From: Aquabacterium humicola
GTDB taxonomy: Bacteria; Pseudomonadota; Gammaproteobacteria; Burkholderiales; Burkholderiaceae_C
Reading direction: 5' to 3'
Assembly: GCF_030167915.1 (NCBI RefSeq)
Contig: NZ_JARGNB010000009.1
Coordinates: 1-64,000 of the forward strand
Length of the DNA stretch: 64,000 bases
Shown here: positions 41,536 to 54,062 of the stretch, piece by piece
Layout: each line of letters opens with the position of its first letter
Numbering within the stretch: position 1 is the first letter of the stretch
Made by a program: the position numbers and the translations under genes
The notes under the pieces: model-generated
Told to the model about the DNA's origin: nothing
Database searches by the model: none
Seen by the model: the letters and a program-made list of their open reading frames with translations, nothing else

Positions 41536-41967
41536 ATGGACTGGACAGCTTCGACATGGTGGTGGCTCGGCACGGCGGCGCTGGTTGCCGCGGAGCTCGC
41601 CACCGGCACCTTCTACCTGCTGATGCTCGCCATCGGCACGGCCGCCGCCGCGCTGGCGGCGCATGCGGGCCTGGGGCACATCGGCCAGTACACGATCGGT
41701 GCCCTGATCGGCATCGGCGCGGTCGCCCTCTGGCACCAGCGGCGCGGCCGGCCGATCACCGACACCACGGCGAATCCGGACGTCAACCTCGACATCGGCA
41801 GCCGCGTGCGTGTCGAGGCCTGGACCGGGGACGGTACCGCCCGCGTGCACTACCGCGGCGCCGCCTGGGACGCTCGCTTCGCCGGACAGGGCACGCCGCA
41901 GCCCGGCGAACACGTGATCCGCGCAGTCCTCGGCAACCAGCTGCAGCTCGACCGTCCCGCCGCCTGA
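41536..41967 (+). CDS. NfeD family membrane protein
   Basis: The 143-residue protein has two or three N-terminal hydrophobic helices (WWWLGTAALVAAELATGTFYLLMLAIG and IGQYTIGALIGIGAVALW) and a C-terminal soluble OB-fold domain (IGSRVRVEAWTGDGTARVHYRGAAWDARF). NfeD proteins pair with SPFH/stomatin proteins, and the next gene, 16 bp on, encodes one. The pair probably acts in membrane microdomain or envelope quality control. Confidence 0.9.
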   Translation: MDWTASTWWWLGTAALVAAELATGTFYLLMLAIGTAAAALAAHAGLGHIGQYTIGALIGIGAVALWHQRRGRPITDTTANPDVNLDIGSRVRVEAWTGDGTARVHYRGAAWDARFAGQGTPQPGEHVIRAVLGNQLQLDRPAA

Positions 41968-41983
41968 CCTGAAGGAACCCCTC

Positions 41984-42916
41984 GTGGAAATCATCGCCCT
42001 CGTCTTCCTCGTGATCGCGGCGATCTTCGTGATCCGCTCGGTCAAGGTCGTGCCGCAGCAGAACGCCTGGGTCGTCGAGCGCCTGGGCAAGTACCACGCC
42101 ACCCTGACGCCGGGGCTGAACTTCCTCGTGCCCTTCGTCGACCGCCTCGCCTACCGCCATTCGCTGAAGGAGATCCCGCTCGACGTGCCGAGCCAGGTCT
42201 GCATCACGAAGGACAACACGCAGCTGACGGTGGACGGCATCCTGTACTTCCAGGTCACCGATCCGATGCGCGCGAGTTACGGCTCGTCGAACTACATCGT
42301 CGCCATCACGCAGCTGGCGCAGACCACGCTGCGCAGCGTGATCGGCCGCATGGAGCTCGACCGCACCTTCGAGGAGCGCGACCAGATCAACGCCGGCGTG
42401 GTCGCCTCGCTCGACGAGGCGGCGCTGAACTGGGGCGTGAAGGTGCTGCGCTACGAGATCAAGGACCTGACGCCGCCGGCCGAGATCCTGCGGTCGATGC
42501 AGGCGCAGATCACCGCCGAGCGCGAGAAGCGCGCGTTGATCGCCGCCAGCGAAGGCCGGCGCCAGGAGCAGATCAACATCGCCACCGGCGAGCGCGAGGC
42601 GGCCATCGCCCGCTCCGAAGGCGAGAAGCAGGCCGAGATCAACAAGGCGCAAGGCGAGGCCGCGGCGATCACGGCGGTGGCCGACGCCACGGCCGACGCG
42701 ATCCGCAAGATCGCCGCATCGATCCAGGAGCCGGGCGGCGCCGATGCCGTGCAGCTGAAGGTGGCCGAGCGCGCCATCGAGGCCTACGGCCACCTGGCGA
42801 AGGTCAACAACACGATGATCGTGCCGGGCAACATGACCGAGGTGGCCGGCCTGATCGCCACGGCGATGGCGGTGATGCGGCGCGACGGTGTGCCGGCACC
42901 GGCGCAGCGCGCCTGA
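41984..42916 (+). CDS. SPFH/band 7 family protein (QmcA/stomatin-like)
   Basis: The 310-residue protein has one N-terminal membrane helix (EIIALVFLVIAAIFVIRSV), a band 7 domain with VPQQNAWVVERLGKYH and LRSVIGRMELDRTFEERDQIN, and a helical Ala/Glu-rich C-terminal part. It begins with GTG at 41984. Such proteins form ring-like assemblies at membranes and regulate proteases or microdomains. It forms an operon with the NfeD gene. Confidence 0.92.
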   Translation: MEIIALVFLVIAAIFVIRSVKVVPQQNAWVVERLGKYHATLTPGLNFLVPFVDRLAYRHSLKEIPLDVPSQVCITKDNTQLTVDGILYFQVTDPMRASYGSSNYIVAITQLAQTTLRSVIGRMELDRTFEERDQINAGVVASLDEAALNWGVKVLRYEIKDLTPPAEILRSMQAQITAEREKRALIAASEGRRQEQINIATGEREAAIARSEGEKQAEINKAQGEAAAITAVADATADAIRKIAASIQEPGGADAVQLKVAERAIEAYGHLAKVNNTMIVPGNMTEVAGLIATAMAVMRRDGVPAPAQRA

Positions 42917-42947
42917 CCCGGCCGATGCGCCGCCCCGGAGCCCTGCG

Positions 42948-43337
42948 ATGAGCATCGACCGCCGCGCCGAGGCCCGCAACGTGCTCGGCAGCGCACTGCA
43001 GCCCTGCTCCTACGACCCGCTGACCGGCTGGTACCGCGACGGCTGCTGCCACAGCGACGAGCACGACACCGGCAGCCACCTCGTCTGCGTGCGCGTGACC
43101 GTCGGCTTCCTGAACTTCCAGATGGAGCGCGGCAACGACCTGATCACCCCGCGGCCGGAACTGCGCTTTCGCGGCCTGAAGCCGGGCGACCGCTGGTGCG
43201 TCTGCGCGCTGCGCTGGCGCGAGGCGTGGCTCGAAGGCTGCGCGCCGCCGGTGGTGCTGGAGGCGACGCACGAGCGGGCGACGGAGCTGGTGCCGCTTGA
43301 GTGGCTGCGCGCCTCGACGCCCGATCCGGTCGGCTAG
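42948..43337 (+). CDS. DUF2237 family protein
   Basis: The 129-residue protein shows the short cysteine-bearing segment of the DUF2237 group: RNVLGSALQPCSYDPLTGWYRDGCC, then HLVCVRVTVGFLNFQ and GDRWCVCALRWREAW. The function is unknown. The ATG at 42948 is chosen since the family begins close to VLGSALQPC. It follows the SPFH gene by 31 bp and ends just before tRNA-Ser. Confidence 0.85.
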   Translation: MSIDRRAEARNVLGSALQPCSYDPLTGWYRDGCCHSDEHDTGSHLVCVRVTVGFLNFQMERGNDLITPRPELRFRGLKPGDRWCVCALRWREAWLEGCAPPVVLEATHERATELVPLEWLRASTPDPVG

Positions 43338-43350
43338 AATCGTCGGCTTC

Positions 43351-43368
43351 GTTGCCCGGGAGGGCAAC
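43351..43368 (+). other. 7-bp hairpin upstream of tRNA-Ser
   Basis: GTTGCCC pairs with GGGCAAC around GGGA, ten bases before the tRNA starts and 14 after the DUF2237 stop. No T tract follows. It may be a read-through or processing structure for the tRNA transcript. Confidence 0.45.
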
Positions 43369-43378
43369 CCGTCCCTGC

Positions 43379-43469
43379 GGAGGGATGGATGAGTGGTTTA
43401 AGTCGCACGCCTGGAAAGCGTGTGTGGGTTAACAGCCCACCGCGGGTTCGAATCCCGCTCCCTCCGCCA
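43379..43469 (+). tRNA. tRNA-Ser(GGA)
   Basis: The acceptor stem GGAGGGA pairs with TCCCTCC, followed by discriminator G and encoded CCA. The anticodon loop CTGGAAA gives anticodon GGA (serine TCC/TCT codons). A long variable arm (GTGGGTTAACAGCCCAC region) and the T-loop GGTTCGAATCC complete a class II serine tRNA of 91 bases including CCA. Confidence 0.96.
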
Positions 43470-43593
43470 CCCCCGAAGTCGACGGTGTGTCGCCGGGTGC
43501 GCATGACGGCCATCAAGCTGCATCCCCGCTAGACTGCCGTGGTTCGGCCGGTGCGCCACGACGCGCCGCCGACTCGCACGAGGGAGGCTTCCA

Positions 43594-46500
43594 ATGATTC
43601 GCAAAGAAGACGGCCGCAGCGCGGTCGAGGTTTCGTCGCGTCCATCGACGCACGGGTTCAACCGGGGCTTCGGCCCGCACGGGGTGGTCGACGGCACGTC
43701 GGACGACGACTACCTCGAAGGCACCGAGGGCGACGACACGCTGACCGCCCGCGGCGGCGACGACGCGCTCCAGGGCTATGGCGGGAACGATCGCCTCGAC
43801 GGCGGCACCGGCATCGACGACGTGTACTACGACGACGCCACCGCGGCGGTGGCCGTCGACCTGGCGATCGGCACGGCCACGGGCGGCAGCGGCAACGACC
43901 AGCTGGTGTCGATCGAGAACGTCTGGGGCTCGATCTACGACGATCGCATCAGCGGCGACAACGGCGACAACGATCTCCACGGCGGCCCCGGCAACGACCG
44001 GCTCTCCGGCGGCAGTGGCGACGACACGCTGGACGGCGGCGAAGGCGACGACGAGCTCGACGGCGGTCTCGGGGACGACAACGCGGACTACACGTTCGCG
44101 CTGTCCGGCGTCGTGGTCGACCTCGCGCGCGGCACTGCCACCGGTGACGGCCACGACACGCTGTCGGGCATCGAGAATGTCTACGGCTCTTTCTTCGACG
44201 ACACGCTGACCGGCGACGCGGCCGACAACTTCTTCGGTGCGTTCCTCGGCGACGACACGGTGGACGGCGGCGGCGGCGACGACATCGCGGCCTTCCTGAC
44301 GACGCTGGATCAGCTCGACGTGCGCTACGACGCGGCGACCGGCTGGCTCACGGTCACGTCCGACTTCGAAGGTACGGACCGCCTGCGCGACGTCGAGTAC
44401 CTGTACTTCGGCGACGAACTGTTCGAGTTCTCGCAGTTCTCGACGCCGTCGGCGCCGACGCCGCTGCACTTCAGCCCGTCCGACGGCGCGATCGCGATCA
44501 GCGTCAGCAGCGACTTCGTCATCACCTTCAACGAACCCATCCAGCGCGGCAACGGCACGATCCTGCTGCGCGACGGCACCGGCGCGGTCGTGGCGCGCTT
44601 CGACGCCGCGACGAGCGGCGAATTGAGCGTCGATGGCAATCACCTGCGCATCGACCCGGCGCAGGCGCTGAAGCGGGATACCGCGTATGCGCTCGAGATC
44701 GGGGCCGGCGCGGTGCGCGATCTCGAGGACCAGCCGAACGCGGCCTACACGCGATACAACTTCCGCACCGGCTCCGACCTCGAGGTATCGATGCGCGAGC
44801 GCTTCGTCGCGAACGAAGGCGACGGGGTGCTGCATGTCGAGGTGACGTTGAGCGAAGCCTCGACGCAACCGGTCGTCCTCCAGCTCGAGGTGCTGGGGGA
44901 CACCGCCTTGCCGGGCGCGGACGCCACCGGCGGACGCCACAGCATCAGCTTCGCGCCGGGCCAGACGAGCGTGATCGTCGACATCGCCATCACCGACGAT
45001 GCACTGTTCGAGCCGCAGGAGTCGCTGATGCTGCTGCTCTCCGGCGCCGCCGGCGCGGTCGTCGGCAGCGCCTACGCCGAAGCCGCGATCGTCGACAACG
45101 ACACGCCCTTGGGCGCCGCGCTGCCCACCGATCCGCTGCTGGCGCGCCAGTGGCACCTCTACCCGGACAGCGGCGTGAACGTCTTCCCGCTGTGGCCGGA
45201 GTTCGACGGCCGCGGCGTGCGCGTCGGCGTGTTCGACGACGGCATCGACAACACGCACGGCGACCTCGCGGCCAACGTCGATGCAAGCCGTGGCCGCACG
45301 GCGCTGGACCTCAGCGCCGGTGGCGCGCCGGTCAGCGCCTGGGACGGCCATGGCACCGCGGTCGCCGGCGTCATCGGCGCGGCCCGCAACGGCAGCGGGT
45401 CGGTCGGCGTCGCACCAGGCGCCACGCTGGTATCGGTGTACACCGGCTACACCGAAGAAGGCACGCTGGAGATCGAGAACGCCTTTGCCTATGCGCTGGG
45501 ACTCGACGTGCTGAACAACAGCTGGGGCTTCGCGCCGCAGTACTACCTCGACGAGCCCTGGGCCTTCGCCGACAACTTCGACGACCCGGCCTTCGCCGCC
45601 AGCGGCGCCGCCCTGCGCAAGCTCGCCGAGCAGGGCCGCGGCGGGCTCGGCACGATCGTCGTGCAGTCGGCCGGCAACAGCTTCGAGTACGGCGACGACA
45701 CCAACCTGCACAGCTTCCAGAACAGCCGCTACATCGTCACGGTCGCGGCCACCGATTACCAGGGCGCCGCCACCGGCTACACCTCGCCCGGCGCGTCGAT
45801 CCTGGTGGCCGCCCCGGGTGGCGCCGGAGACGGCGGCGCAGGCGACATCCTGACCACCGATCGCAGCGGCCGCGCCGGCTACGACCTGGGCGACCATGTG
45901 CAGATCGCCGGCACCTCGTTCTCGGCGCCGGTGGTCTCCGGCATCGCCGCGCTGATGCTGCAGGCCAACCCGCATCTGGGATACCGCGACGTGCACGAGA
46001 TCCTCGCGCTCAGCGCAAGGCTGTCCGACGATGCCCACAACGACTGGCGCTACAACGGCGGCACCGGCTGGAACGGCGGCGGCCTGCACTACGACGCGCA
46101 GGACCACGACCTCGGCTTCGGCCTCGTCGACGCGCACGCGGCCGTGCGCCTGGCCGAGACCTGGCGCCCGACGCCGGCGACCGCGGGCAACGCGGTGGAA
46201 GTGCACGCGTCCCGGGCGACGCCGGCGCCGATCCCCGATGGCGCCTCGTCGGTCACGCAGGCCGTGGACGTTGCGCAGGCCATCGTCGTCGAGCGCATCG
46301 AGGTCCACGTCGACATCGCGCACGGCTACGTCGGCGACCTGTCGCTGCAGCTGGTGTCACCGTCCGGCACCGAAAGCTGGATCCTGTCGCGGCCGGCGCA
46401 GAACGACCAGTCGCCCTTCGGCGCCCACCAGTCGGACATCCACTTCACCTTCTCCAGCGTGCTGAGCCTGGGCGAGTCGTCGCTCGGCCGCTGGAGCCTG

Positions 46501-47481
46501 ACCGTCTTCGACGAAGCCGCGCAGGACACCGGCACGCTGCAGTCCTGGTCGTTGACGCTGATCGGCCATGCCGACGCCGCCGACGACCTGCTGGTCTACA
46601 CGGACGAGTTCGGCGAGTCCGCCGCCGCGCAACCCGCGCGCGCGGTGCTTTCCGATGCCGGCGGCATCGATACGCTGAATGCCGCTGCGATCAGCAGCGA
46701 CAGCCGCATCGATCTCGTCGCCGGCGCCGGCAGCTGGCTCGACGGCCACGCATTGACCATCGCGACCGGCACCGACATCGAGCATGCGGTGGCCGGCGAC
46801 GGCGACGATGCGCTGCTGGGCAATGCGCTGCCCAATACGCTGCGCGGCATGCGCGGCGACGACGAGCTGATGGGCCGCGGCGGCGACGACCGGCTCGACG
46901 GCGGCGCAGGCACCGACCTCGCCCGCTACACAGGCCTGCGCGGGGCCTACACGCTGACGCACGAAGCGAGCGGCCCATGGCGCATCGCGCATGGCGGAAG
47001 CGGCAGCGGCGCGGACGGCAGCGACGAGCTGGTCGACATCGAACGCATCGCGTTCGGCGATGTCTCGCTGGCGCTGGACACCGCCCGCGACGCCCATGCC
47101 GGCGAGACCGCGCAGATCCTGCGCGCGCTGTTCGGCGACGCGGGCCTGGCCAACCGCGTTTATGCCGGCATCGGACTGAAGCTGTTCGACGACGGCGTCG
47201 GGTACGAGGCGCTGGTCGCCGCGGCCCTGGCCACCGACACCTTCGCGCAGCTCGCCGGCTCGCGCTCGAACGCCGACTTCGTGCGGCTGGTGTTCCACAA
47301 CGTCGTCGGCCGCGACGCCACGGCAGCGGAACTGGCGGGCTTCGTCGGCCTGCTCGACGCCGGCAGCTTCAGCCAGGCCGAGCTGGCGGTGATCGCCTGC
47401 CGGCACGAGCTGAACACGGACAGCATCGCGCTGACGGGGCTGGCCGACACCGGGCTGGCTTACCTGCCCTTCGGTGGCTGA
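43594..47481 (+). CDS. Giant RTX protein with kexin-like subtilase and P domain
   Basis: The 1295-residue protein has no Sec signal. Domains in order: RTX calcium-binding nonapeptides (about 33-73, 121-163 and 218-230), an Ig-like Big_5/SbsD-type domain (288-392), a Calx-beta-like domain (396-503), a peptidase S8 domain (512-860) with D548, H586 and S775 in DDGID, GHGTA and GTSFSAP and oxyanion N695, a proprotein convertase P domain (866-992), more RTX-like repeats (1068-1105) and a C-terminal DUF4214-like domain (1172-1285). This suggests type I secretion of a calcium-dependent protease. No ABC/HlyD/TolC genes are in the window. GAGGGAGG lies before the ATG. Confidence 0.9.
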   Translation: MIRKEDGRSAVEVSSRPSTHGFNRGFGPHGVVDGTSDDDYLEGTEGDDTLTARGGDDALQGYGGNDRLDGGTGIDDVYYDDATAAVAVDLAIGTATGGSGNDQLVSIENVWGSIYDDRISGDNGDNDLHGGPGNDRLSGGSGDDTLDGGEGDDELDGGLGDDNADYTFALSGVVVDLARGTATGDGHDTLSGIENVYGSFFDDTLTGDAADNFFGAFLGDDTVDGGGGDDIAAFLTTLDQLDVRYDAATGWLTVTSDFEGTDRLRDVEYLYFGDELFEFSQFSTPSAPTPLHFSPSDGAIAISVSSDFVITFNEPIQRGNGTILLRDGTGAVVARFDAATSGELSVDGNHLRIDPAQALKRDTAYALEIGAGAVRDLEDQPNAAYTRYNFRTGSDLEVSMRERFVANEGDGVLHVEVTLSEASTQPVVLQLEVLGDTALPGADATGGRHSISFAPGQTSVIVDIAITDDALFEPQESLMLLLSGAAGAVVGSAYAEAAIVDNDTPLGAALPTDPLLARQWHLYPDSGVNVFPLWPEFDGRGVRVGVFDDGIDNTHGDLAANVDASRGRTALDLSAGGAPVSAWDGHGTAVAGVIGAARNGSGSVGVAPGATLVSVYTGYTEEGTLEIENAFAYALGLDVLNNSWGFAPQYYLDEPWAFADNFDDPAFAASGAALRKLAEQGRGGLGTIVVQSAGNSFEYGDDTNLHSFQNSRYIVTVAATDYQGAATGYTSPGASILVAAPGGAGDGGAGDILTTDRSGRAGYDLGDHVQIAGTSFSAPVVSGIAALMLQANPHLGYRDVHEILALSARLSDDAHNDWRYNGGTGWNGGGLHYDAQDHDLGFGLVDAHAAVRLAETWRPTPATAGNAVEVHASRATPAPIPDGASSVTQAVDVAQAIVVERIEVHVDIAHGYVGDLSLQLVSPSGTESWILSRPAQNDQSPFGAHQSDIHFTFSSVLSLGESSLGRWSLTVFDEAAQDTGTLQSWSLTLIGHADAADDLLVYTDEFGESAAAQPARAVLSDAGGIDTLNAAAISSDSRIDLVAGAGSWLDGHALTIATGTDIEHAVAGDGDDALLGNALPNTLRGMRGDDELMGRGGDDRLDGGAGTDLARYTGLRGAYTLTHEASGPWRIAHGGSGSGADGSDELVDIERIAFGDVSLALDTARDAHAGETAQILRALFGDAGLANRVYAGIGLKLFDDGVGYEALVAAALATDTFAQLAGSRSNADFVRLVFHNVVGRDATAAELAGFVGLLDAGSFSQAELAVIACRHELNTDSIALTGLADTGLAYLPFGG

Positions 47482-47517
47482 TCAGCGGGTGACCTGCGGC
47501 GAACAGGTGGCAGGCGC

Positions 47518-48972
47518 TCAGCCGGCCGCCAGCCGCGGCGTCTCCGCCCGCGAGCGCACCGCGGCCGCGTACAACACGAGGTAGTCGCTGGCCGCATGCG
47601 CCCAGGACAGGTCCTGGGCCATGCCGCGGCGCATCATCGCGGTCCAGGTGGCGGGCTGCGCGCGGGCTTCGATCGCGCGCCGCACCGCGCCTTCGAACGC
47701 CGCCACGCTGGCCGCATCGAAACAGAAGCCGGTCTCGCCGTCGGCCACCGTGTCGGCCAGCCCGCCGACGCGGCGCACGATCGGCAGCGTGCCGTAGCGT
47801 AGCCCGTACATCTGCGTCAGCCCGCAGGGCTCGAAGCGCGAGGGCACCGCGATGGCATCGGCGCCGGCGATCATCTGGTGGGCCCTCGCCTCGTCGTAGC
47901 CGATGTGCACGCGCACGCGGCCCGGATGCATCTGCTCGGCCATGCGGAAGGCGGCCTCGAGCGCCGGTTCGCCGGTGCCCTGCACCGCGAACTGCACGCC
48001 CGCCGGCACCAGCGCCGGCAGCGCGCCGAGCACCAGGTCCAGGCCCTTCTGCGACGTCAGGCGGCTGACCACGGTGACCAGCAGCGCATGCTCGTCGACC
48101 TCCAGTCCGAGCTGCTGCTGCAGCGCGCGCCGGCAGCGCTGCTTGCCGTCCAGCCGCTGCGCGTCGTAGCGCTCGGCCAGCGCGGCATCGGTCGCCGGAT
48201 TCCATACCTGCGGGTCGATGCCGTTGAGGATGCCGCTGACCTCGCTGCCGCGGCCGCGGATCACGCCGTCGAGGCCGAAGCCGAACTCGTGCGTCGAGAT
48301 CTCGTGCGCATAGGTCGGGCTGACGGTGGTCACGCGGTCGGCGAACTTCAGCCCGGCCTTCATGAACGACAGCTGGCCGTGGAACTCCAGCCCGGCCGGC
48401 GACATGAAGCGCGACGAGAGCCCGAGCATCGCCCAGTCGTGGTGCGGGAACAGGCCCTGGAAGGCCATGTTGTGCACCGTGTAGACGCTGGCCGCCGGGG
48501 TCGGCAGATGGTCGGCGATGTAGGCGCAGCTCATCGCGGCATGCCAATCGTGGGCATGCACGACCTCCGGCACCCAGTCGATGTCCGCATCACCGGCGGC
48601 CAGGTGGGCGGCCACCCAGCCGAGCAGCGCGAAGCGGCGCAGGTTGTCCGGCCACGGGCTGCCGTCGGGCGCCTGGTAGGGCCCGCCGGCGCGCCGGTAC
48701 AGGTGCGGCGCGTCGATCACGTAGACCGGCAGGTGGCTGCCGGGCATGCGCGCCAGCAGCAGCTTCACCCGCAGCGCGCCGAACGCACTGCCGATGTCGA
48801 GCACCATCTTCGCGGACTGCACCGCGTCGAGGATCGGCGGCAGGCCCGGCAGCAGCAGCCGCACGTCGGCGCCTGCGGCGGCGAGCGCCGGCGGCAGCGC
48901 CGCAGCCACGTCGGCCAGCCCACCCGTCTTGACCAGCGGATAGACCTCCGCGGCAACATGCAGCACCCGCAT
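47518..48972 (-). CDS. glgA: Glycogen synthase (ADP-glucose)
   Basis: The 484-residue GT5 enzyme extends glycogen from ADP-glucose. The ADP-glucose site KTGGLADV (K15) is at the N-terminus, followed by [20 protein letters not shown] and the C-terminal [17 protein letters not shown]. It follows glgC by 16 bp on the reverse strand. It is convergent with the RTX protease gene. Confidence 0.95.
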   Translation of the reverse strand: MRVLHVAAEVYPLVKTGGLADVAAALPPALAAAGADVRLLLPGLPPILDAVQSAKMVLDIGSAFGALRVKLLLARMPGSHLPVYVIDAPHLYRRAGGPYQAPDGSPWPDNLRRFALLGWVAAHLAAGDADIDWVPEVVHAHDWHAAMSCAYIADHLPTPAASVYTVHNMAFQGLFPHHDWAMLGLSSRFMSPAGLEFHGQLSFMKAGLKFADRVTTVSPTYAHEISTHEFGFGLDGVIRGRGSEVSGILNGIDPQVWNPATDAALAERYDAQRLDGKQRCRRALQQQLGLEVDEHALLVTVVSRLTSQKGLDLVLGALPALVPAGVQFAVQGTGEPALEAAFRMAEQMHPGRVRVHIGYDEARAHQMIAGADAIAVPSRFEPCGLTQMYGLRYGTLPIVRRVGGLADTVADGETGFCFDAASVAAFEGAVRRAIEARAQPATWTAMMRRGMAQDLSWAHAASDYLVLYAAAVRSRAETPRLAAG

Positions 48973-48988
48973 CAGTTCACCGGCCCCA

Positions 48989-50260
48989 TCAGTTGTTCAC
49001 CATCGCGTCGAGCATGCCGCGCGTCACCAGCGTGATGCCGTGTTCGCTGCGGTAGAAGTGCCGGGCATCGGCCTCGGCGTCATGGCCGACGACCAGGCCA
49101 TCGGGGATCGCGCAGCCGCGGTCGACGATCACCCGGTTCAGCTTCGCACCCCGGCCGACCACCGCGCCCGGCAGCAGCACCGACCAGTCGACCTCGGCAT
49201 GCGAATGCACGCGCACGTTGGAGAACATCAGGCTGCGGTACGCATGGCCGGAGACGATGCAGCCGCCGGCCACCAGCGACTCGATCGCCATGCCGCGCCG
49301 CGCCTCTTCGTTGTGCACGAACTTCGCCGGCGGCAGCTGCGGCTGGTAGGTCCAGATCGGCCAGCGCGTGTCGTACAGGTCGAGCGCCGGCACCGTCGCG
49401 GTGAGGTCGAGGTTGGCGTCCCAGTACGCGTCGATCGTGCCGACGTCGCGCCAGTACGGTTCGCCGCCGGCCCTCGCGCCGACGGCACTCAACTCGAACG
49501 GGTGCGCCACCGCACAACCGTTCCTCACCGCGGTGGGAATGATGTCCTTGCCGAAGTCGTGGCTGGATGCCACATCGGCCATGTCGCGCTCGAGCTCCTT
49601 GTAGAGATAACGCGCATTGAACACGTAGATGCCCATGCTCGCGAGCGCGCGGTCCGGCTTGTCGGGCATCGTCGGCGGATCGTCGGGTTTCTCGACGAAG
49701 TCGATGATGCGGCGCTTCGCGTCGATGGCCATCACGCCGAACTGGCAGGCTTCCTCGCGTGGCACCTCGATGCAGGCCACCGTGCATTCGCGGCCCTGCG
49801 CCACGTGATCGGCCAGCAGCAGCGCGTAGTTCATCTTGTAGATGTGGTCGCCGGCGAGCACGACGATGTAGTCGGCGCCGTAGGCGGCCAGGATGTCCTG
49901 GTTCTGGTAGACCGCGTCGGCGGTGCCGCGGTACCAGTGCTCCTCGTCGATGCGCTGCTGCGCCGGCAGCAGGTCGACGAACTCGTTCATCTCGCTCTTC
50001 AGGAACGCCCAGCCGCGCTGCAGGTGGCGCAGCAGGCTGTGGCTCTTGTACTGGGTGATGACGCCGATGCGGCGGATGCCCGAGTTGAGGCAGTTCGACA
50101 GCGGAAAGTCGACCAACCGGAACTTGCCGCCGAAGTACACCGCGGGCTTGGCGCGCCGGTCGGTCAGCGCCTTCAGGCGGCTGCCGCGGCCGCCGGCCAG
50201 CACCAGCGCGACGGCGCGTTTCGGCAGGTCGAGGCTGGAGGCGAGTTCGCGGGTCGGCAT
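48989..50260 (-). CDS. glgC: Glucose-1-phosphate adenylyltransferase
   Basis: The 423-residue enzyme makes ADP-glucose from glucose-1-phosphate and ATP. Landmarks are [29 protein letters not shown] (N-terminal active site), [20 protein letters not shown] and the C-terminal left-handed helix repeats. The ATG at 50260 is preferred to the in-frame upstream start at 50371, which would overlap the glgP leader. It forms an operon with glgA and is divergent from glgP. Confidence 0.95.
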   Translation of the reverse strand: MPTRELASSLDLPKRAVALVLAGGRGSRLKALTDRRAKPAVYFGGKFRLVDFPLSNCLNSGIRRIGVITQYKSHSLLRHLQRGWAFLKSEMNEFVDLLPAQQRIDEEHWYRGTADAVYQNQDILAAYGADYIVVLAGDHIYKMNYALLLADHVAQGRECTVACIEVPREEACQFGVMAIDAKRRIIDFVEKPDDPPTMPDKPDRALASMGIYVFNARYLYKELERDMADVASSHDFGKDIIPTAVRNGCAVAHPFELSAVGARAGGEPYWRDVGTIDAYWDANLDLTATVPALDLYDTRWPIWTYQPQLPPAKFVHNEEARRGMAIESLVAGGCIVSGHAYRSLMFSNVRVHSHAEVDWSVLLPGAVVGRGAKLNRVIVDRGCAIPDGLVVGHDAEADARHFYRSEHGITLVTRGMLDAMVNN

Positions 50261-50382
50261 CGCAGGTCTCCTCGTGTCTGAACGCTCCGGGACGGCCGAG
50301 GCCGGCCGTCCCGTTTCCTTGACAGATGGTGCCACGACGGCCGGCCGTGAATAATGGATTTCGCGAACCACGAGGAAAGACC

Positions 50383-52839
<2,457 letters not shown>

Positions 52840-52887
52840 GCGCTAACGCCGCAAAGGTGCGCCCATCGACAGGGCGCGAGGGAAAGA

Positions 52888-52911
52888 AAAGGGGCGCCGA
52901 AGCGCCCCTTT
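52888..52911. terminator. Bidirectional terminator between glgP and the amino acid-binding protein gene
   Basis: AAAGGGGCGC and GCGCCCCTTT form a perfect 10-bp stem around CGAA, with A/T ends that give short T tracts in both directions. It lies between two convergent genes and can serve both. Confidence 0.8.
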
Positions 52912-52934
52912 GTCGTGCAGGTCCGAAGAACCGA

Positions 52935-54062
52935 TCAGTTCAACGGAACCTTCTTGCCGTCCTTGTAGCTGTACAGCGTCATGGCCGGGTTCTTCAGCTC
53001 GCCGTCGGCCTCGAAGGCGATCTTGGTGGTCACGCCCTGCAGGTTGGCCTGGCCGATGAACGGCGTGTAGACCTTGGGGTCGATCGACTTGGCACGCTGC
53101 ATCGCGTCGACGAGCACGTGAACCGCGTCGTAGGTGTACGGCGAGTAGACCTGGAACTGGTTCGGGTACTTCTTGTCGTAGCGGTCCTTCCAGGCCTTGC
53201 CGCCGGGCATCTTGTCCAGCGACGCGCCGCCTTCGGCGCAGACCACGTTGCCCAGCGTCTTCGCGCCGCCGGACAGCTCGGCGAGCTTCGCCGTGCAGAT
53301 GCCGTCGCCGCCGAAGAACTTGACGTTCGACAGACCCAGTTGCTCCATCTGGCGCAGCATCGGGCCGGCCTGCGGGTCCATGCCGCCGTAGAAGATGCCG
53401 TCCGGTGCCTTGGCCTTGATGGCGGTCAGGATGGCCATGAAGTCGGTGGCCTTGTCGGTCGTGAACTGCTCGTCGACGATCGTGATGCCCTTCTGCGACG
53501 CGGTCTTCTTGAAGACCTCGGCAACGCCCTGGCCGTAGGCGGTGCGGTCATCGATGATCGCGATCTTCTTCAGCTTCAGGTTGTTGGCCGCGTGCAGCGC
53601 CAGGCCGGCGCCCAGCGCGTTGTCGTTGGCCAGCAGGCGGAAGGTGGTCTTGTAGCCCTGCTGCGTCAGCTTCGGGTTGGTGGCCGACGGCGTGACGTGG
53701 GGGATGCCGCACTGGTTGTACACGGTCGACGCGGGGATCGTCGTGCCCGAGTTCAGGTGGCCGACGACGCCGGCGACCTTCGCGTCGCACAGCTTCTGGG
53801 CAGCCGCAGTGCCCTGCTTCGGATCGGCCGCATCGTCTTCGGCGACCAGTTCCAGCTTGTACTTCTTGCCGCCGATCGTCACGCCCTTGGCGTTCAGATC
53901 TTCAACGGCCATGCGGGCGCCGTTCTCGTTGTCCTTGCCATAGTGCGCCTGGGCACCGGAGACCGGGCCGACGTGGCCGATCTTCAGCACTTCCTGCGCC
54001 ATCGAGGCGCCGGCCAGCAGGGAGACGGACGCAGCGACGAGGAGCTTCAGTTTGAATTGCAT
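52935..54062 (-). CDS. Branched-chain amino acid ABC transporter substrate-binding protein
   Basis: The 375-residue periplasmic protein has a signal peptide (MQFKLKLLVAASVSLL, cleavage near residue 22 after SMA) and the type I solute-binding fold of LivJ/LivK. Landmarks are LKIGHVGPVSGAQAHYGKD, VVGHLNSGTTIPAS, GIPHVTPSATNP and YSPYTYDAVHVLVDAM. The ATG at 54062 is preceded by GGAGG. Permease and ATPase genes are not adjacent, so it is an orphan binding protein here. Its 328-bp upstream space is unusually long for the window. Confidence 0.93.
   Translation of the reverse strand: MQFKLKLLVAASVSLLAGASMAQEVLKIGHVGPVSGAQAHYGKDNENGARMAVEDLNAKGVTIGGKKYKLELVAEDDAADPKQGTAAAQKLCDAKVAGVVGHLNSGTTIPASTVYNQCGIPHVTPSATNPKLTQQGYKTTFRLLANDNALGAGLALHAANNLKLKKIAIIDDRTAYGQGVAEVFKKTASQKGITIVDEQFTTDKATDFMAILTAIKAKAPDGIFYGGMDPQAGPMLRQMEQLGLSNVKFFGGDGICTAKLAELSGGAKTLGNVVCAEGGASLDKMPGGKAWKDRYDKKYPNQFQVYSPYTYDAVHVLVDAMQRAKSIDPKVYTPFIGQANLQGVTTKIAFEADGELKNPAMTLYSYKDGKKVPLN

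Noticed and set aside
43379-43593. tRNA-Ser as an integration site for the RTX protease gene
   Set aside because: No copy of the tRNA 3' end is found beyond the protease gene, no integrase is present and the base composition matches the neighbours.
50319-50355. glgP promoter made of TTGACA and AATAAT
   Set aside because: The spacing is 25 bases, too long for a sigma70 promoter.
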